Below, in pieces: positions 1-8,625 of a stretch of DNA of 64,000 nucleotides; position 1 is the stretch's first letter, and each line of letters starts with the position of its first letter. The stretch lies in assembly GCF_001112925.1 (NCBI RefSeq), contig NZ_CPYD01000015.1, positions 62,001 to 126,000 of the forward strand, given 5' to 3'. Both the position numbers and the translations under genes were made by a program. The notes under the pieces were generated by a model. The model worked only from the letters and a program-made list of their open reading frames with translations. It ran no database searches and was not told where the DNA came from. This stretch comes from Yersinia nurmii. GTDB taxonomy: Bacteria; Pseudomonadota; Gammaproteobacteria; Enterobacterales; Enterobacteriaceae.

Positions 1-428
1 GCCTCGACTTGGCACGCAAAATGGGCGTCACTCGCGCGGTTAACGTTAGTAAAGAAAACCTGAACGACGTGATGACTGAGCTAGGTATGACCGAAGGTTT
101 TGATGTGGGTCTGGAAATGTCCGGCGCGCCGCCAGCTTTCCGTACCTTGCTGAATGCGATGAACCACGGCGGTCGTATTGCCATGCTGGGGATACCGCCA
201 TCCGATATGTCTATCGATTGGAATCAGGTTATCTTTAAGGGTCTGTTTATTAAAGGTATCTACGGTCGTGAGATGTTCGAAACCTGGTACAAAATGGCTG
301 CATTAATACAGTCTGGTTTGGATTTAACGCCAATTATTACCCACCGTTTCTCTATCGATGAGTTCCAGAAAGGCTTTGACGCTATGCGCTCTGGTCAATC
401 AGGGAAAGTCGTATTGAGCTGGGATTAG
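1..428 (+). CDS. tdh: L-threonine 3-dehydrogenase, C-terminal part
   Basis: C-terminal ~142 residues of threonine dehydrogenase, which oxidises L-threonine to 2-amino-3-oxobutyrate with NAD+ in the cytoplasm. The frame is open at the left window edge, so the start lies outside. The sequence matches E. coli Tdh almost residue for residue, including [15 protein letters not shown] of the Rossmann domain, the [18 protein letters not shown] stretch and the terminal SGKVVLSWD. The zinc-ligand and catalytic N-terminal domain is not in the window. A bidirectional terminator follows directly. The usual partner gene kbl would be expected upstream, out of view. Confidence 0.96.
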   Translation, partial: LDLARKMGVTRAVNVSKENLNDVMTELGMTEGFDVGLEMSGAPPAFRTLLNAMNHGGRIAMLGIPPSDMSIDWNQVIFKGLFIKGIYGREMFETWYKMAALIQSGLDLTPIITHRFSIDEFQKGFDAMRSGQSGKVVLSWD

Positions 429-458
429 TGGTTAACTGAAATTTAATCAGGTTAATAA

Positions 459-488
459 AAATGCCGGGCATGATGACCCGGCATTGTT
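459..488. terminator. Bidirectional terminator between tdh and yibQ
   Basis: An 8-bp stem, ATGCCGGG at 461-468 with CCCGGCAT at 477-484, is flanked by A-rich sequence on the left and TGTTTT on the right. It sits between two convergent genes and can serve both. Confidence 0.85.
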
Positions 489-1490
489 TTATTTGGTTTT
501 GATTAAGCGGGTATTTGTGGCTTCAGTTGCCACAAGTGGCGCGGTTTTGTTAAACCAGAACTGCCAGCGCTGCTGCGCAAAAGTCGCCACTGGGCTTTGT
601 ATCAAACTTTTCCCCAGAATTTTAAACACCTCATCGGCGTAGATTTTCTCCGGCGTATGTCCCGCTTTCATTTTGCATTGCTTAATGGCTTTTAACCTGC
701 TGTCTTTAAACGGATCGCGTGGTTTAACCGGCTTGACTGGCGTCAGCGTGCCCGGATTATGTTGCACCGGTTCATTCAGTAACGCACTAGGACGAACCAA
801 TACGATATCTGACGGCAATTCCGGCAGCATCTGCTGCAATACCCGAATGGTAGAAGGATGAGGGTGCCCGATGGCAATGGCCGAACCATTTTTACGTGCT
901 AGCTGAATGGCGCGATTGAACTGCTGACGTATCGCCGTATCACTCTGCACATCATCCAGAAAAACCTTGCGTTTTATGACCTTAACGCCTGTTCCTTCCG
1001 CTGCTCGACTGGCCTGAGTATTGCCGATTGTCACGCTATCCAGAAAATACAGCTGATAATGTTCCAGCGCCTGCATGACTTTTTGCATTCCTGACAGGCT
1101 GGAAGTCATTGCACTACCCATATGATTATTCATACCAACGGCGTAAGGAACGTTGTTTACCGCCTGCTGAATAATGCGCTGAATTTCTTCGCTGCTCATA
1201 TTCGGCTGCAGAGTATCCCGTTCTAACGGCTGCTTGCTTAAGGGCGCCATCGGCAGATGGATAAGAATTTCACGCCCTTGGCTGTGGGCTTTGATCGCCA
1301 TTTCTTTGGCGTGGGGAGCATTAGGCAAGATAGCAACAGAGATCGGTAACGGCATCTGGAGAATTTTGTTTTCGTTCTGTGGGCGATAACCGAAGTCATC
1401 GATAACAATAGATAATTTTCCTGCCTGCGCAGAACAGGCTATCAGCAAGGTGCCGAATACAAACAGTGAGCGAGCTTTAAAATAGTGCAA
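489..1490 (-). CDS. yibQ: YibQ-family divergent polysaccharide deacetylase
   Basis: 333 residues, last gene of the gpmI-envC-yibQ operon, 23 nt after envC. A hydrophobic signal peptide ending near AQA-G (residue 23) predicts export to the periplasm. The mature part carries the divergent polysaccharide-deacetylase fold (DUF610 family): IDDFGYR close to the N-terminus, the HLPMAP stretch, and NNHMGS in the middle, positions where these enzymes place metal and catalytic residues. The C-terminal ~90 residues are Pro/Lys-rich and less conserved. Linkage to envC suggests a cell-envelope role, but substrate and activity are not established for this family, so function stays putative. Confidence 0.9.
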   Translation of the reverse strand: MHYFKARSLFVFGTLLIACSAQAGKLSIVIDDFGYRPQNENKILQMPLPISVAILPNAPHAKEMAIKAHSQGREILIHLPMAPLSKQPLERDTLQPNMSSEEIQRIIQQAVNNVPYAVGMNNHMGSAMTSSLSGMQKVMQALEHYQLYFLDSVTIGNTQASRAAEGTGVKVIKRKVFLDDVQSDTAIRQQFNRAIQLARKNGSAIAIGHPHPSTIRVLQQMLPELPSDIVLVRPSALLNEPVQHNPGTLTPVKPVKPRDPFKDSRLKAIKQCKMKAGHTPEKIYADEVFKILGKSLIQSPVATFAQQRWQFWFNKTAPLVATEATNTRLIKTK

Positions 1491-1513
1491 TGCTTTTTCC
1501 CTAATTCTATTCC

Positions 1514-2887
1514 CTATCTTCCTAACCAGGGTTGTGGGTTGACCGCCTGTCCTTGACGACGGATCTCGAAATACAGAGAAGGCTCACCCTGGCCTCCGCT
1601 GGTACCAACCAGAGCAATCGGCTGGCCGGCTCTAACCTGAGTCCCCACGCTGACTAACGCGCTTTGGTTATAACCATATAAACTCATATCGCCCTTACCG
1701 TGCTCGACAACGACGACGAGACCGTATCCTTGTAACCAGTCGGCCAGCAGGACGCGGCCATCGGCAATGGCTTTGACTTCGCTGCCTTCTGGCGCGGAGA
1801 TAACCATACCTTTCCAGCGTAGTTCTCCTTGCAGTGATTCACCGAATCTATGTGTAACATTACCGCGTACTGGCCACAGAGCCTGCCCACTTGGGCGACC
1901 TAAGCCGCCGGTACGAGCCATCAGAGATCGCTCACTTTCGCTCGGCTTATAGCTGGAGCCGGTTTTCTTCGCTTGTTGCTCTTTAAGCTTAATCTGCTCC
2001 CGAACTCGCGCCGCCTCTTTGGCTTCTCGTTCAGCGCGGGCCTTGGCTTCCCGTTCTGCTTTGGCGATTTGATCGCGTAGACGGGTTTCATTCTGTTTCA
2101 GTTCCGCCAGACCCTGCTGGTCTTTTTCTAGCGAGGCTTCCAGAGAAATCAGCGTTTTTTTACGTGCTGAACGAGCCTGTTCCAGCTTCTGTTGCTGAGA
2201 CTGTTGCTCGTTCAAGAGGGATTTCTGCTGTTGCTGTTTTTCTACCAGCGTTTTTTTCTGCGCCGCAAGATCGCTTCGAGTCTGTTTTAACTCATTGATT
2301 GATTTCAGACGGGCTTCATTCAGGTAGCTGAAATAGGCCAGAATGCGTTCGCTACGCTGACTTTCCTCACCGCTGAGAATCAGCTGCAATCCGCTGTGCT
2401 GCCCTTGTTTAAAGGCAGCATCCAACTGTTTAGCGAGGATATTTTGCTGGAGTGACTGCTGACTTTGCAGTTTTTCAATCGAGCCGTTGAGCTTGGCGAC
2501 GTCTTTACCCAATTCAGTCAAAGTGGCTTGGGTGTCGCGTAGGCTACGGCTGGCTTGGGCAATAGTATTTTCTTGTTGTTTCAGCTGATCGAGCAGCGCG
2601 CTGCGTTGCTGTTTTTGTTGCTGAACGCTTTTCTCTTTTTCAGCAATATCTTGCTGAATAGTTTTTAATTGAGTCTTATTATCGGCCGTTTTTGCAGCAA
2701 CTGGAACATCTGCAGCTTGGCTGGATAACGGCAATAGCAAGACGCCAGCGCAAAAAACGCTGGCGTACAGTATGGTTAACGGACGACGCGTAAACCGGGT
2801 TGGCAGCAGGCCCGCTAGGGATTGGCAGCTGCCGGGGTTTGCGTTTTCAGTCACCATCAAACGAGCAAATAACGCCTTATCCTTCAT
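1514..2887 (-). CDS. envC: Murein hydrolase activator EnvC
   Basis: 457 residues. Periplasmic activator of the amidases AmiA/AmiB at the division septum. Seen: a hydrophobic export segment at about 38-58, a long Gln/Lys/Ala-rich coiled coil (about 70-290), and a C-terminal LytM/M23 domain (about 345-457). The M23 catalytic ligands are degenerate: RWKGM replaces the usual HxGxD and LYGYNQ replaces the HxH region, as expected for a non-enzymatic activator. The start is uncertain. The ATG at 2887 lies only 9 nt after the gpmI stop and has no clear Shine-Dalgarno, so it probably depends on translational coupling. The ATG at 2857 is an alternative. The protein is longer at the N-terminus than E. 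coli EnvC (419). Confidence 0.95.
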   Translation of the reverse strand: MKDKALFARLMVTENANPGSCQSLAGLLPTRFTRRPLTILYASVFCAGVLLLPLSSQAADVPVAAKTADNKTQLKTIQQDIAEKEKSVQQQKQQRSALLDQLKQQENTIAQASRSLRDTQATLTELGKDVAKLNGSIEKLQSQQSLQQNILAKQLDAAFKQGQHSGLQLILSGEESQRSERILAYFSYLNEARLKSINELKQTRSDLAAQKKTLVEKQQQQKSLLNEQQSQQQKLEQARSARKKTLISLEASLEKDQQGLAELKQNETRLRDQIAKAEREAKARAEREAKEAARVREQIKLKEQQAKKTGSSYKPSESERSLMARTGGLGRPSGQALWPVRGNVTHRFGESLQGELRWKGMVISAPEGSEVKAIADGRVLLADWLQGYGLVVVVEHGKGDMSLYGYNQSALVSVGTQVRAGQPIALVGTSGGQGEPSLYFEIRRQGQAVNPQPWLGR

Positions 2888-2896
2888 AAGAAAGGA

Positions 2897-4444
2897 TTAT
2901 TCCACGATGAACAGCGGCTTACCAGTCATCTCTTGCGGGATTTCCATTTCCATTAGTGACAGCATGGTTGGCGCGATATCAGAAAGCTTACCGCCAGCCA
3001 CCGCGGCAACCGGTTTATTGCCGACGTAAATTAGCGGAACCGGCAGGCTGGTGTGGGCGGTGTGAGCCTGACCAGTCGCCGGGTCGCGCATTTGCTCGGC
3101 GTTGCCGTGGTCCGCAGTAATCAGCAACTGACCGTCAGCAGCTTTAACTGCATCAACAACCTGTGCAATACAGCCATCCAGCGTTTCGACCGCTTTTACT
3201 GCCGCATCATAATCACCGGTATGACCAACCATATCGCCATTTGGATAGTTACAGATGATGACATCGTATTTACCGCTGCCAATCGCCGCGACCAGTTTTT
3301 CGGTCAGCTCGGCAGAACTCATTTCCGGCTGTAGGTCATAAGTCGCCACTTTCGGTGAATTTACCAGAATACGATCTTCACCTTTGAATGGTTCTTCAAC
3401 GCCGCCGTTGTAGAAGAAGGTGACGTGAGCATATTTCTCAGTTTCAGAAATACGTAACTGGGTTTTATCGTTCTTCATTAACCATTCACCAAAGGTATTA
3501 GCCAGTGATGCTGGTGGATAAGCGCAGGCTGCATTGATATCGGCCGCATACTCGGTCAACATCACGAAATCACCGAAATTAACTACTTTATCGCGCTTGA
3601 AGCCGTCAAAGTCTGGATTAATAAAGGTGCGGGTAATCTGACGAGCACGGTCGGCGCGGAAGTTCATAAAGATCAGTGCGTCGCCATCATTCATAGCAGC
3701 ATCGGGTTCGCCAGCGGCTTGAATCACCGTCGGTTTGACAAATTCGTCGTTTTCGCCGCGGGCATAGGCATCAGCCAAACCCTGCATGGCATTGGCTGCG
3801 GTAAACTCGCCCTTGGCCTGAGTCAGCAGGTCATAAGCTAGTTGGACGCGATCCCAGCGGTTATCGCGATCCATGGCATAGTAACGACCAATAATGGATG
3901 CGATGCGGCCTTTGCCTAATGCAGCAAATTTATCGCTAAACATTTTCAAAGATGACTCGGCGCTACGTGGTGGTGTATCACGGCCATCGAGGAAGGCGTG
4001 CAAGTAGATTTTCTCGGCACCGCGCTGGGCAGCCAGCTCGACCATCGCCAGAATATGCGCTTCGTGGCTGTGAACGCCACCGGCGGATAGTAGGCCCATG
4101 ATGTGTACCGCTTTGCCAGCTTTTACCGCTTTATCAACAGCGGCGGTCAGCGTCGGGTTAACAAAGAAATCGCCCTCTTTAATCTCTTTATCTAGCCGGG
4201 TTAAGTCCTGATAAACAATACGGCCCGCGCCCAGATTGACGTGGCCAACTTCAGAGTTACCCATCTGACCGTCTGGTAACCCGACGTCCAGACCGGAAGC
4301 GGCAATCAGTGTGTGCGGATTTTGCTGCCACAAGCGGTCCATCACTGGCGTTTGGGCATTCAAAATAGCGTTATCCTGATGGTCTTCACGGTGGCCATAG
4401 CCATCTAGAATAGTCAGAACTAATGGTTTTTTATTGCTCGACAT
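2897..4444 (-). CDS. gpmI: 2,3-bisphosphoglycerate-independent phosphoglycerate mutase
   Basis: 515 residues, the size of E. coli GpmI. Cytoplasmic Mn2+-dependent enzyme interconverting 3- and 2-phosphoglycerate in glycolysis. The alkaline-phosphatase-like metal site is visible: [11 protein letters not shown] at the N-terminus, the phosphoserine nucleophile Ser64 in [10 protein letters not shown], and late metal motifs [12 protein letters not shown] and [10 protein letters not shown]. First gene of the operon with envC and yibQ, and divergent from yibN. The ATG at 4444 matches the family N-terminus [17 protein letters not shown]. Confidence 0.98.
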   Translation of the reverse strand: MSSNKKPLVLTILDGYGHREDHQDNAILNAQTPVMDRLWQQNPHTLIAASGLDVGLPDGQMGNSEVGHVNLGAGRIVYQDLTRLDKEIKEGDFFVNPTLTAAVDKAVKAGKAVHIMGLLSAGGVHSHEAHILAMVELAAQRGAEKIYLHAFLDGRDTPPRSAESSLKMFSDKFAALGKGRIASIIGRYYAMDRDNRWDRVQLAYDLLTQAKGEFTAANAMQGLADAYARGENDEFVKPTVIQAAGEPDAAMNDGDALIFMNFRADRARQITRTFINPDFDGFKRDKVVNFGDFVMLTEYAADINAACAYPPASLANTFGEWLMKNDKTQLRISETEKYAHVTFFYNGGVEEPFKGEDRILVNSPKVATYDLQPEMSSAELTEKLVAAIGSGKYDVIICNYPNGDMVGHTGDYDAAVKAVETLDGCIAQVVDAVKAADGQLLITADHGNAEQMRDPATGQAHTAHTSLPVPLIYVGNKPVAAVAGGKLSDIAPTMLSLMEMEIPQEMTGKPLFIVE

Positions 4445-4745
4445 TGCTTAACCTCATTTTCTTATAAGTCCAAGTGTTAATAGCCATGGGCTATACGTGG
4501 GTAGCTCATGGCTATTGACACTTATCGCTTTCGTAATTTTACTACAAAGCAGGTTAAAAATAGCCCAAAGAGATCAAGGTTGGCGTGGGATGGACATGAT
4601 TGTGGCGGTTTAAATGATGAAAACTTTCCGCGATCCCTCTCAGTTTCTGCAATACCACTTGCTTACTGGCTGTATTTGCCGCAACGCGCAGGTATACTCT
4701 GTGACCTTGAATATTGACCCCTAACTAACGGGAGTTTTTCCCCCT
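4445..4745. other. Divergent gpmI / yibN intergenic region
   Basis: About 300 bp that should hold the gpmI and yibN promoters. The clear structure is the long imperfect inverted repeat at 4472-4523, listed separately. The rest shows no convincing gene. A 69-codon open frame inside it begins within the repeat and has no recognisable product. Confidence 0.6.
4472..4523. repeat. 22-bp imperfect inverted repeat upstream of gpmI
   Basis: Left arm 4472-4493 (AAGTGTTAATAGCCATGGGC then TA) and right arm 4502-4523 pair at 20 of 22 positions around the 8-nt loop TACGTGGG. It begins 28 nt upstream of the gpmI ATG, within its leader or promoter. It could be a protein-binding dyad, an mRNA leader hairpin, or a copy of a dispersed palindromic element. 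No U-tract follows it on either strand that would make it a standard terminator. Confidence 0.75.
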
Positions 4746-5180
4746 ATGTTGCAAGAAATTATGCAATTCATTAGCCAGCATCCTATTTTGAGTCTGGCTT
4801 GGGTGGCTTTGCTGGTTGCCGTGATCGTCACCACCTTTAAAAGCAGCCTGTCTAAAGTAAAAGAAATCACTCGTGGTGAAGCCACGCGTTTGATTAACAA
4901 AGAAGATGCGGTTGTTGTCGATACCCGTTCGCGCGAAGATTACCGCAAGGGCCATATCGCCAGCTCTATTAACCTGACGCCGACCGAAATTAAAAACGGC
5001 AGCTTAGGCGAGTTGGAAAAGCATAAAGCGCAGCCTATTATTGTGGTTTGTGCCAACGGCACTGCGTCTCGTACGCCTGCCGACAATCTGAACAAAGCCG
5101 GTTTTGAACGTGTATTTACTCTGAAAGAGGGTATCTCTGGCTGGAGCGGTGAAAACCTGCCTCTGGCTCGTGGTAAATAA
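4746..5180 (+). CDS. yibN: Membrane-anchored rhodanese-like protein YibN
   Basis: 144 residues. One N-terminal transmembrane helix (about 13-30) anchors a single rhodanese domain on the cytoplasmic or membrane face. The domain shows [16 protein letters not shown] and the active-site loop with Cys102 in [10 protein letters not shown], followed by LNKAGF and LKEGISGW, the normal rhodanese order. Cys102 sits at the canonical catalytic position. E. coli YibN, as I recall it, has Asp there and a displaced Cys. First gene of the run yibN-grxC-secB-gpsA-cysE. Sulfurtransferase activity is inferred from the fold only. Confidence 0.93.
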   Translation: MLQEIMQFISQHPILSLAWVALLVAVIVTTFKSSLSKVKEITRGEATRLINKEDAVVVDTRSREDYRKGHIASSINLTPTEIKNGSLGELEKHKAQPIIVVCANGTASRTPADNLNKAGFERVFTLKEGISGWSGENLPLARGK

Positions 5181-5244
5181 AACGTGGTAAGTAATAAAAC
5201 CATCGCTTTATCAACGGAATATTAATATAACTGAGGTCTTATCA

Positions 5245-5493
5245 ATGGCGAAAATTGAGATATACACCAAAGCGACCTGCCCGTTTTGCGTTCGCGCAAA
5301 AGCGCTGTTAAACAGCAAAGGTGCGGCGTTCAAGGAAATCGCGATTGATGGTGATATGGCGATGCGTGAAGTTATGATTGAACGCAGTGGACGTTCCACC
5401 GTACCTCAGATATTTATTGATGGGCAGCACATTGGTGGCTGCGATGATTTACATGCGCTGGATGCGCGCGGTGGGCTTGACCCGCTGCTTTAA
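5245..5493 (+). CDS. grxC: Glutaredoxin 3
   Basis: 82 residues, a classic single-domain glutaredoxin. The dithiol active site CPFC is at residues 12-15, with the cis-proline TVPQIFI and the glutathione-binding GGCDDLHAL. It uses glutathione to reduce disulfides and mixed disulfides in the cytoplasm. It lies 64 nt after yibN and ahead of secB on the same strand, the arrangement conserved in Enterobacterales. Start ATG 5245 follows a purine-rich CTGAGG. Confidence 0.97.
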   Translation: MAKIEIYTKATCPFCVRAKALLNSKGAAFKEIAIDGDMAMREVMIERSGRSTVPQIFIDGQHIGGCDDLHALDARGGLDPLL

Positions 5494-5564
5494 ACTCGTC
5501 GATGGGGATTCTCATGGCGGTAGTGCTGTTTAATAAGGATGTCTAACTAAGGGTACTTTTACAC

Positions 5565-6041
5565 ATGTCAGAACAAAACAACACAGAGATGGCTTTCCAG
5601 ATCCAACGTATTTATACCAAGGATATCTCTTTCGAAGCGCCAAATGCACCGCAGGTTTTCCAGCAGGATTGGCAGCCAGAAGTTAAACTTGATCTTGATA
5701 CTGCTTCCAGTCAGCTGGCTGAAGATGTGTATGAAGTGGTACTGCGCGTCACAGTAACGGCCTCTCTGGGCGAAGAAACTGCATTCTTGTGTGAAGTTCA
5801 GCAAGGCGGTATTTTCTCCATTGCTGGCATCGATGGCACCCAACTGGCACATTGCTTGGGCGCATACTGCCCGAACATTTTGTTCCCGTATGCCCGTGAA
5901 TGTATCACCAGCCTGGTTTCCCGCGGTACTTTCCCTCAGCTGAATCTGGCACCGGTTAACTTTGATGCCCTGTTCATGAACTATTTGCAGCAGCAGGCTC
6001 AAACTGAAGGCGAAGGTGCCGAACAACGTCAGGATGCCTGA
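5565..6041 (+). CDS. secB: Protein-export chaperone SecB
   Basis: 158 residues. Cytoplasmic tetrameric chaperone that keeps preproteins unfolded and hands them to SecA. The family core is intact: [16 protein letters not shown] at the N-terminus, the GGIFSI stretch, and the C-terminal region around [16 protein letters not shown]. The stop codon overlaps the gpsA start by one base (TGATG), so the two are translationally coupled. Confidence 0.98.
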   Translation: MSEQNNTEMAFQIQRIYTKDISFEAPNAPQVFQQDWQPEVKLDLDTASSQLAEDVYEVVLRVTVTASLGEETAFLCEVQQGGIFSIAGIDGTQLAHCLGAYCPNILFPYARECITSLVSRGTFPQLNLAPVNFDALFMNYLQQQAQTEGEGAEQRQDA

Positions 6042-7060
6042 TGAACACCACTGATGCTTCAATGACTGTAATCGGTGCCGGATCTTACGGCACCGCATTA
6101 GCCATCACGTTAGCGCGTAATGGTCACACCGTTGTGTTGTGGGGACACGATCCCAAACACATTCAGGCGTTGCAGGATGCTCGCTGTAATCAGGCTTTTC
6201 TACCGGACGTACCTTTTCCCGACACATTATTACTAGAAACCGATTTGTCCCGCGCGCTGGCGGCCAGTCGTAATATTCTGGTGGTAGTGCCGAGCCACGT
6301 TTTTGGCAACGTTTTACATCAGCTAAAACCCCATTTACGCAACGATGCGCGTATTGTTTGGGCAACCAAAGGGTTGGAAGCTGAAACTGGACGTTTGCTA
6401 CAGGATGTCGCGCGGGAAATCCTCGGCGATTCTATCCCGCTAGCGGTTGTTTCTGGCCCGACTTTTGCCAAAGAACTGGCGGCAGGAATGCCCACGGCGA
6501 TTGCATTAGCTTCAACAGACGCTCAGTTCAGCGAAGACCTACAAGAGTTGCTCCACTGCGGTAAAAGTTTCCGGGTTTACAGCAATCCAGACTTTATCGG
6601 TGTGCAGCTCGGCGGCGCGGTGAAAAACGTGATTGCCATTGGTGCCGGTATGTCTGACGGCATCGGTTTTGGTGCTAATGCGCGAACGGCGCTGATTACC
6701 CGTGGTTTGGCCGAAATGAGCCGCTTGGGTTCCGCGTTGGGCGCCGATCCATCCACCTTTATGGGCATGGCGGGGCTGGGTGATTTGGTGCTAACCTGCA
6801 CGGATAATCAATCTCGCAATCGCAGATTCGGTATCATGCTGGGTCAGGGCGCGGGGGTTCAGGAAGCGCAGGACAAGATTGGCCAAGTTGTTGAAGGTTA
6901 TCGAAATACCAAGGAAGTATTAGCTCTGGCGCAACGGTATGGTGTTGAAATGCCCATAACCGAACAGATCTATCAGGTGCTGTACTGCCATAAAAATGCC
7001 CGCGAAGCTGCCCTGACCTTATTAGGGCGCACCAAAAAAGACGAAAAAAGCGGCGTTTAA
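6041..7060 (+). CDS. gpsA: Glycerol-3-phosphate dehydrogenase [NAD(P)+]
   Basis: 339 residues, matching E. coli GpsA. Reduces dihydroxyacetone phosphate to sn-glycerol-3-phosphate, the backbone for phospholipids. The N-terminal Rossmann fingerprint [10 protein letters not shown] is present, along with the conserved [17 protein letters not shown] and the catalytic-lysine region [13 protein letters not shown]. The start overlaps the secB stop by one base. Terminal residues are variable as usual. Confidence 0.98.
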   Translation: MNTTDASMTVIGAGSYGTALAITLARNGHTVVLWGHDPKHIQALQDARCNQAFLPDVPFPDTLLLETDLSRALAASRNILVVVPSHVFGNVLHQLKPHLRNDARIVWATKGLEAETGRLLQDVAREILGDSIPLAVVSGPTFAKELAAGMPTAIALASTDAQFSEDLQELLHCGKSFRVYSNPDFIGVQLGGAVKNVIAIGAGMSDGIGFGANARTALITRGLAEMSRLGSALGADPSTFMGMAGLGDLVLTCTDNQSRNRRFGIMLGQGAGVQEAQDKIGQVVEGYRNTKEVLALAQRYGVEMPITEQIYQVLYCHKNAREAALTLLGRTKKDEKSGV

Positions 7061-7081
7061 CCCGTTAGATAAATGCGTACT

Positions 7082-7112
7082 AAGTCACCTTGGGGTTTCC
7101 TCGGGGTGACTT
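7082..7112 (+). terminator. Possible intercistronic terminator or hairpin between gpsA and cysE
   Basis: AAGTCACC (7082-7089) pairs with GGTGACTT (7105-7112), followed by the weak T-tract TTGTTTGTG. It may reduce read-through into cysE. The T-tract is poor, so termination strength is doubtful. Confidence 0.45.
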
Positions 7113-7137
7113 GTTTGTGTCATAGGGAGAATAAGGC

Positions 7138-7959
7138 ATGTCGTCAGAAGAGTTAGAGCAGGTCTGGAGCAGCATTAAATCAGAGGCGCGGGCGCTGGCT
7201 GATTGTGAACCCATGCTGGCCAGCTTTTTTCATGCGACATTGCTAAAGCATGAAAATTTAGGCAGTGCCCTAAGCTATATTCTGGCGAATAAATTAGCCG
7301 ATCCTATAATGCCTGCTATTGCTATCCGGGAAGTGGTTGAAAGCGCTTACCGCAGCGATCCCCATATGATTGTTTCCGCCGCGCGCGATATTCTGGCTGT
7401 GCGCTTGCGTGATCCTGCGGTGGATAAATACTCTACACCACTCCTGTATCTGAAAGGTTTTCACGCATTACAAGCCTATAGAATTGGCCATTGGTTATGG
7501 GCGCAAGAGCGTAAAGCACTGGCTATTTATCTCCAAAATCAAGTCTCTGTAGCCTTCGGTGTTGATATCCACCCTGCGGCAACCATTGGTTGCGGTATCA
7601 TGCTGGACCACGCCACAGGCATTGTGATTGGTGAAACGGCAGTTGTTGAAAACGATGTTTCTATTTTGCAGTCTGTCACTTTGGGTGGTACGGGTAAAAC
7701 CAGCGGCGATCGACATCCTAAAATTCGTGAAGGCGTGATGATTGGTGCCGGGGCGAAAATTCTGGGCAATATTGAGGTAGGACGAGGGGCTAAGATTGGC
7801 GCGGGTTCTGTGGTATTGCAGGCGGTTCCGCCTCACACTACGGCGGCGGGCGTACCGGCTCGGATCGTGGGTAAACCGGAGAGTGACAAACCCTCTCTGG
7901 ATATGGACCAGCACTTCAACGGCGTCAGCCAAGGTTTTGAATACGGCGACGGTATCTGA
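7138..7959 (+). CDS. cysE: Serine O-acetyltransferase
   Basis: 273 residues, the E. coli length. Acetylates L-serine with acetyl-CoA to give O-acetylserine, the first committed step of cysteine synthesis, and is feedback-inhibited by cysteine. An all-helical N-terminal domain is followed by a left-handed beta-helix of hexapeptide repeats. The catalytic-histidine segment DHATGIVIGE falls near residue 158, and the acetyl-CoA-binding turn region VTLGGTGK follows. The C-terminal tail ends GDGI; the tail is the part that binds cysteine synthase CysK. Last gene of the yibN-to-cysE run, with an AGGGAGA ribosome-binding site. Confidence 0.98.
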   Translation: MSSEELEQVWSSIKSEARALADCEPMLASFFHATLLKHENLGSALSYILANKLADPIMPAIAIREVVESAYRSDPHMIVSAARDILAVRLRDPAVDKYSTPLLYLKGFHALQAYRIGHWLWAQERKALAIYLQNQVSVAFGVDIHPAATIGCGIMLDHATGIVIGETAVVENDVSILQSVTLGGTGKTSGDRHPKIREGVMIGAGAKILGNIEVGRGAKIGAGSVVLQAVPPHTTAAGVPARIVGKPESDKPSLDMDQHFNGVSQGFEYGDGI

Positions 7960-7986
7960 TTCCTGCTATTAATCGAATAATCGAAC

Positions 7987-8007
7987 GGGGCCACTCTGAG
8001 CCCCTTT
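7987..8007. terminator. Terminator between cysE and trmL
   Basis: GGGGC (7987-7991) pairs with GCCCC (8000-8004) and TTTCT follows. It is a short stem placed between convergent genes. Confidence 0.6.
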
Positions 8008-8019
8008 CTGACAAATTTC

Positions 8020-8493
8020 TTACTCTTTCACCAATGCGCCATTATATCCCAGCTGGCGCCATGCCTCGTATACCACCACAGAAACAGCGTTCGATAGGTT
8101 CATACTGCGGCTATCTGGTTGCATTGGAATCCTGATTTTTTGCTGTGCCGGCAATGCATTCAGAATACTGGCCGGTAAACCGCGAGTTTCCGGGCCGAAT
8201 AACAGAAAATCCTTATCCTGATAACTCACTGCGCTATGAGCTGGCGTACCTTTGGTGGTTAGTGCGAACAGGCGCTCGGGTTTTTCGCTGTCGAGAAAAG
8301 CCTGATAATCATGATGATGCTTAATATTCGTAAATTCATGATAATCGAGGCCCGCTCGGCGCAGCCTTTTGTCATCCCAGGTAAAACCCAAAGGCTTGAT
8401 CAAATGAAGCTGGCAGCCGGTATTGGCGCACAGACGGATGATATTGCCGGTGTTCGGTGGGATTTCAGGTTCAAATAAAACAATATTCAGCAT
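8020..8493 (-). CDS. trmL: tRNA (cytidine/uridine-34 2'-O)-methyltransferase
   Basis: 157 residues, a minimal SPOUT-class methyltransferase (YibK/TrmL). It methylates the wobble-base ribose of tRNA-Leu isoacceptors using S-adenosylmethionine. The knot motifs are clear: [13 protein letters not shown] near the N-terminus, FGPETRGLP in the centre, and the cofactor loop [19 protein letters not shown]-like segment near the C-terminus. Convergent with cysE. Its gene neighbour on the other side, cpxA, differs from E. coli, where the two loci are far apart. Confidence 0.97.
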   Translation of the reverse strand: MLNIVLFEPEIPPNTGNIIRLCANTGCQLHLIKPLGFTWDDKRLRRAGLDYHEFTNIKHHHDYQAFLDSEKPERLFALTTKGTPAHSAVSYQDKDFLLFGPETRGLPASILNALPAQQKIRIPMQPDSRSMNLSNAVSVVVYEAWRQLGYNGALVKE

Positions 8494-8596
8494 AGGCCCC
8501 CCAGTAAAGAGGGGCGCAGGATACCAGAAACTCCGATTTGGTGCAGTGGCATCTGTTGATATGGGCAGGTCTGGGCTGTGAGAACGTTTGTCGATC

Positions 8597-8620
8597 TGGC
8601 CGATCCACGTGGATCGGCCA
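8597..8620. repeat. Perfect 24-bp palindrome downstream of cpxA
   Basis: TGGCCGATCCAC (8597-8608) is followed directly by its exact complement GTGGATCGGCCA (8609-8620), just 5 bp beyond the cpxA stop. As RNA from cpxA it would fold into a strong hairpin, but no U-tract follows on the minus strand. It may stabilise the cpxRA mRNA end or act as a Rho-assisted stop. It holds two GATC Dam sites. Confidence 0.8.
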
Positions 8621-8625
8621 AATGA

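Noticed and set aside
4508-4717. 69-codon plus-strand open frame upstream of yibN
   Set aside because: Begins inside the inverted repeat, has no clear ribosome-binding site and no recognisable protein features.
5568-6098. 176-codon frame antisense to secB
   Set aside because: Shadow frame opposite secB and the gpsA start; low-complexity translation.
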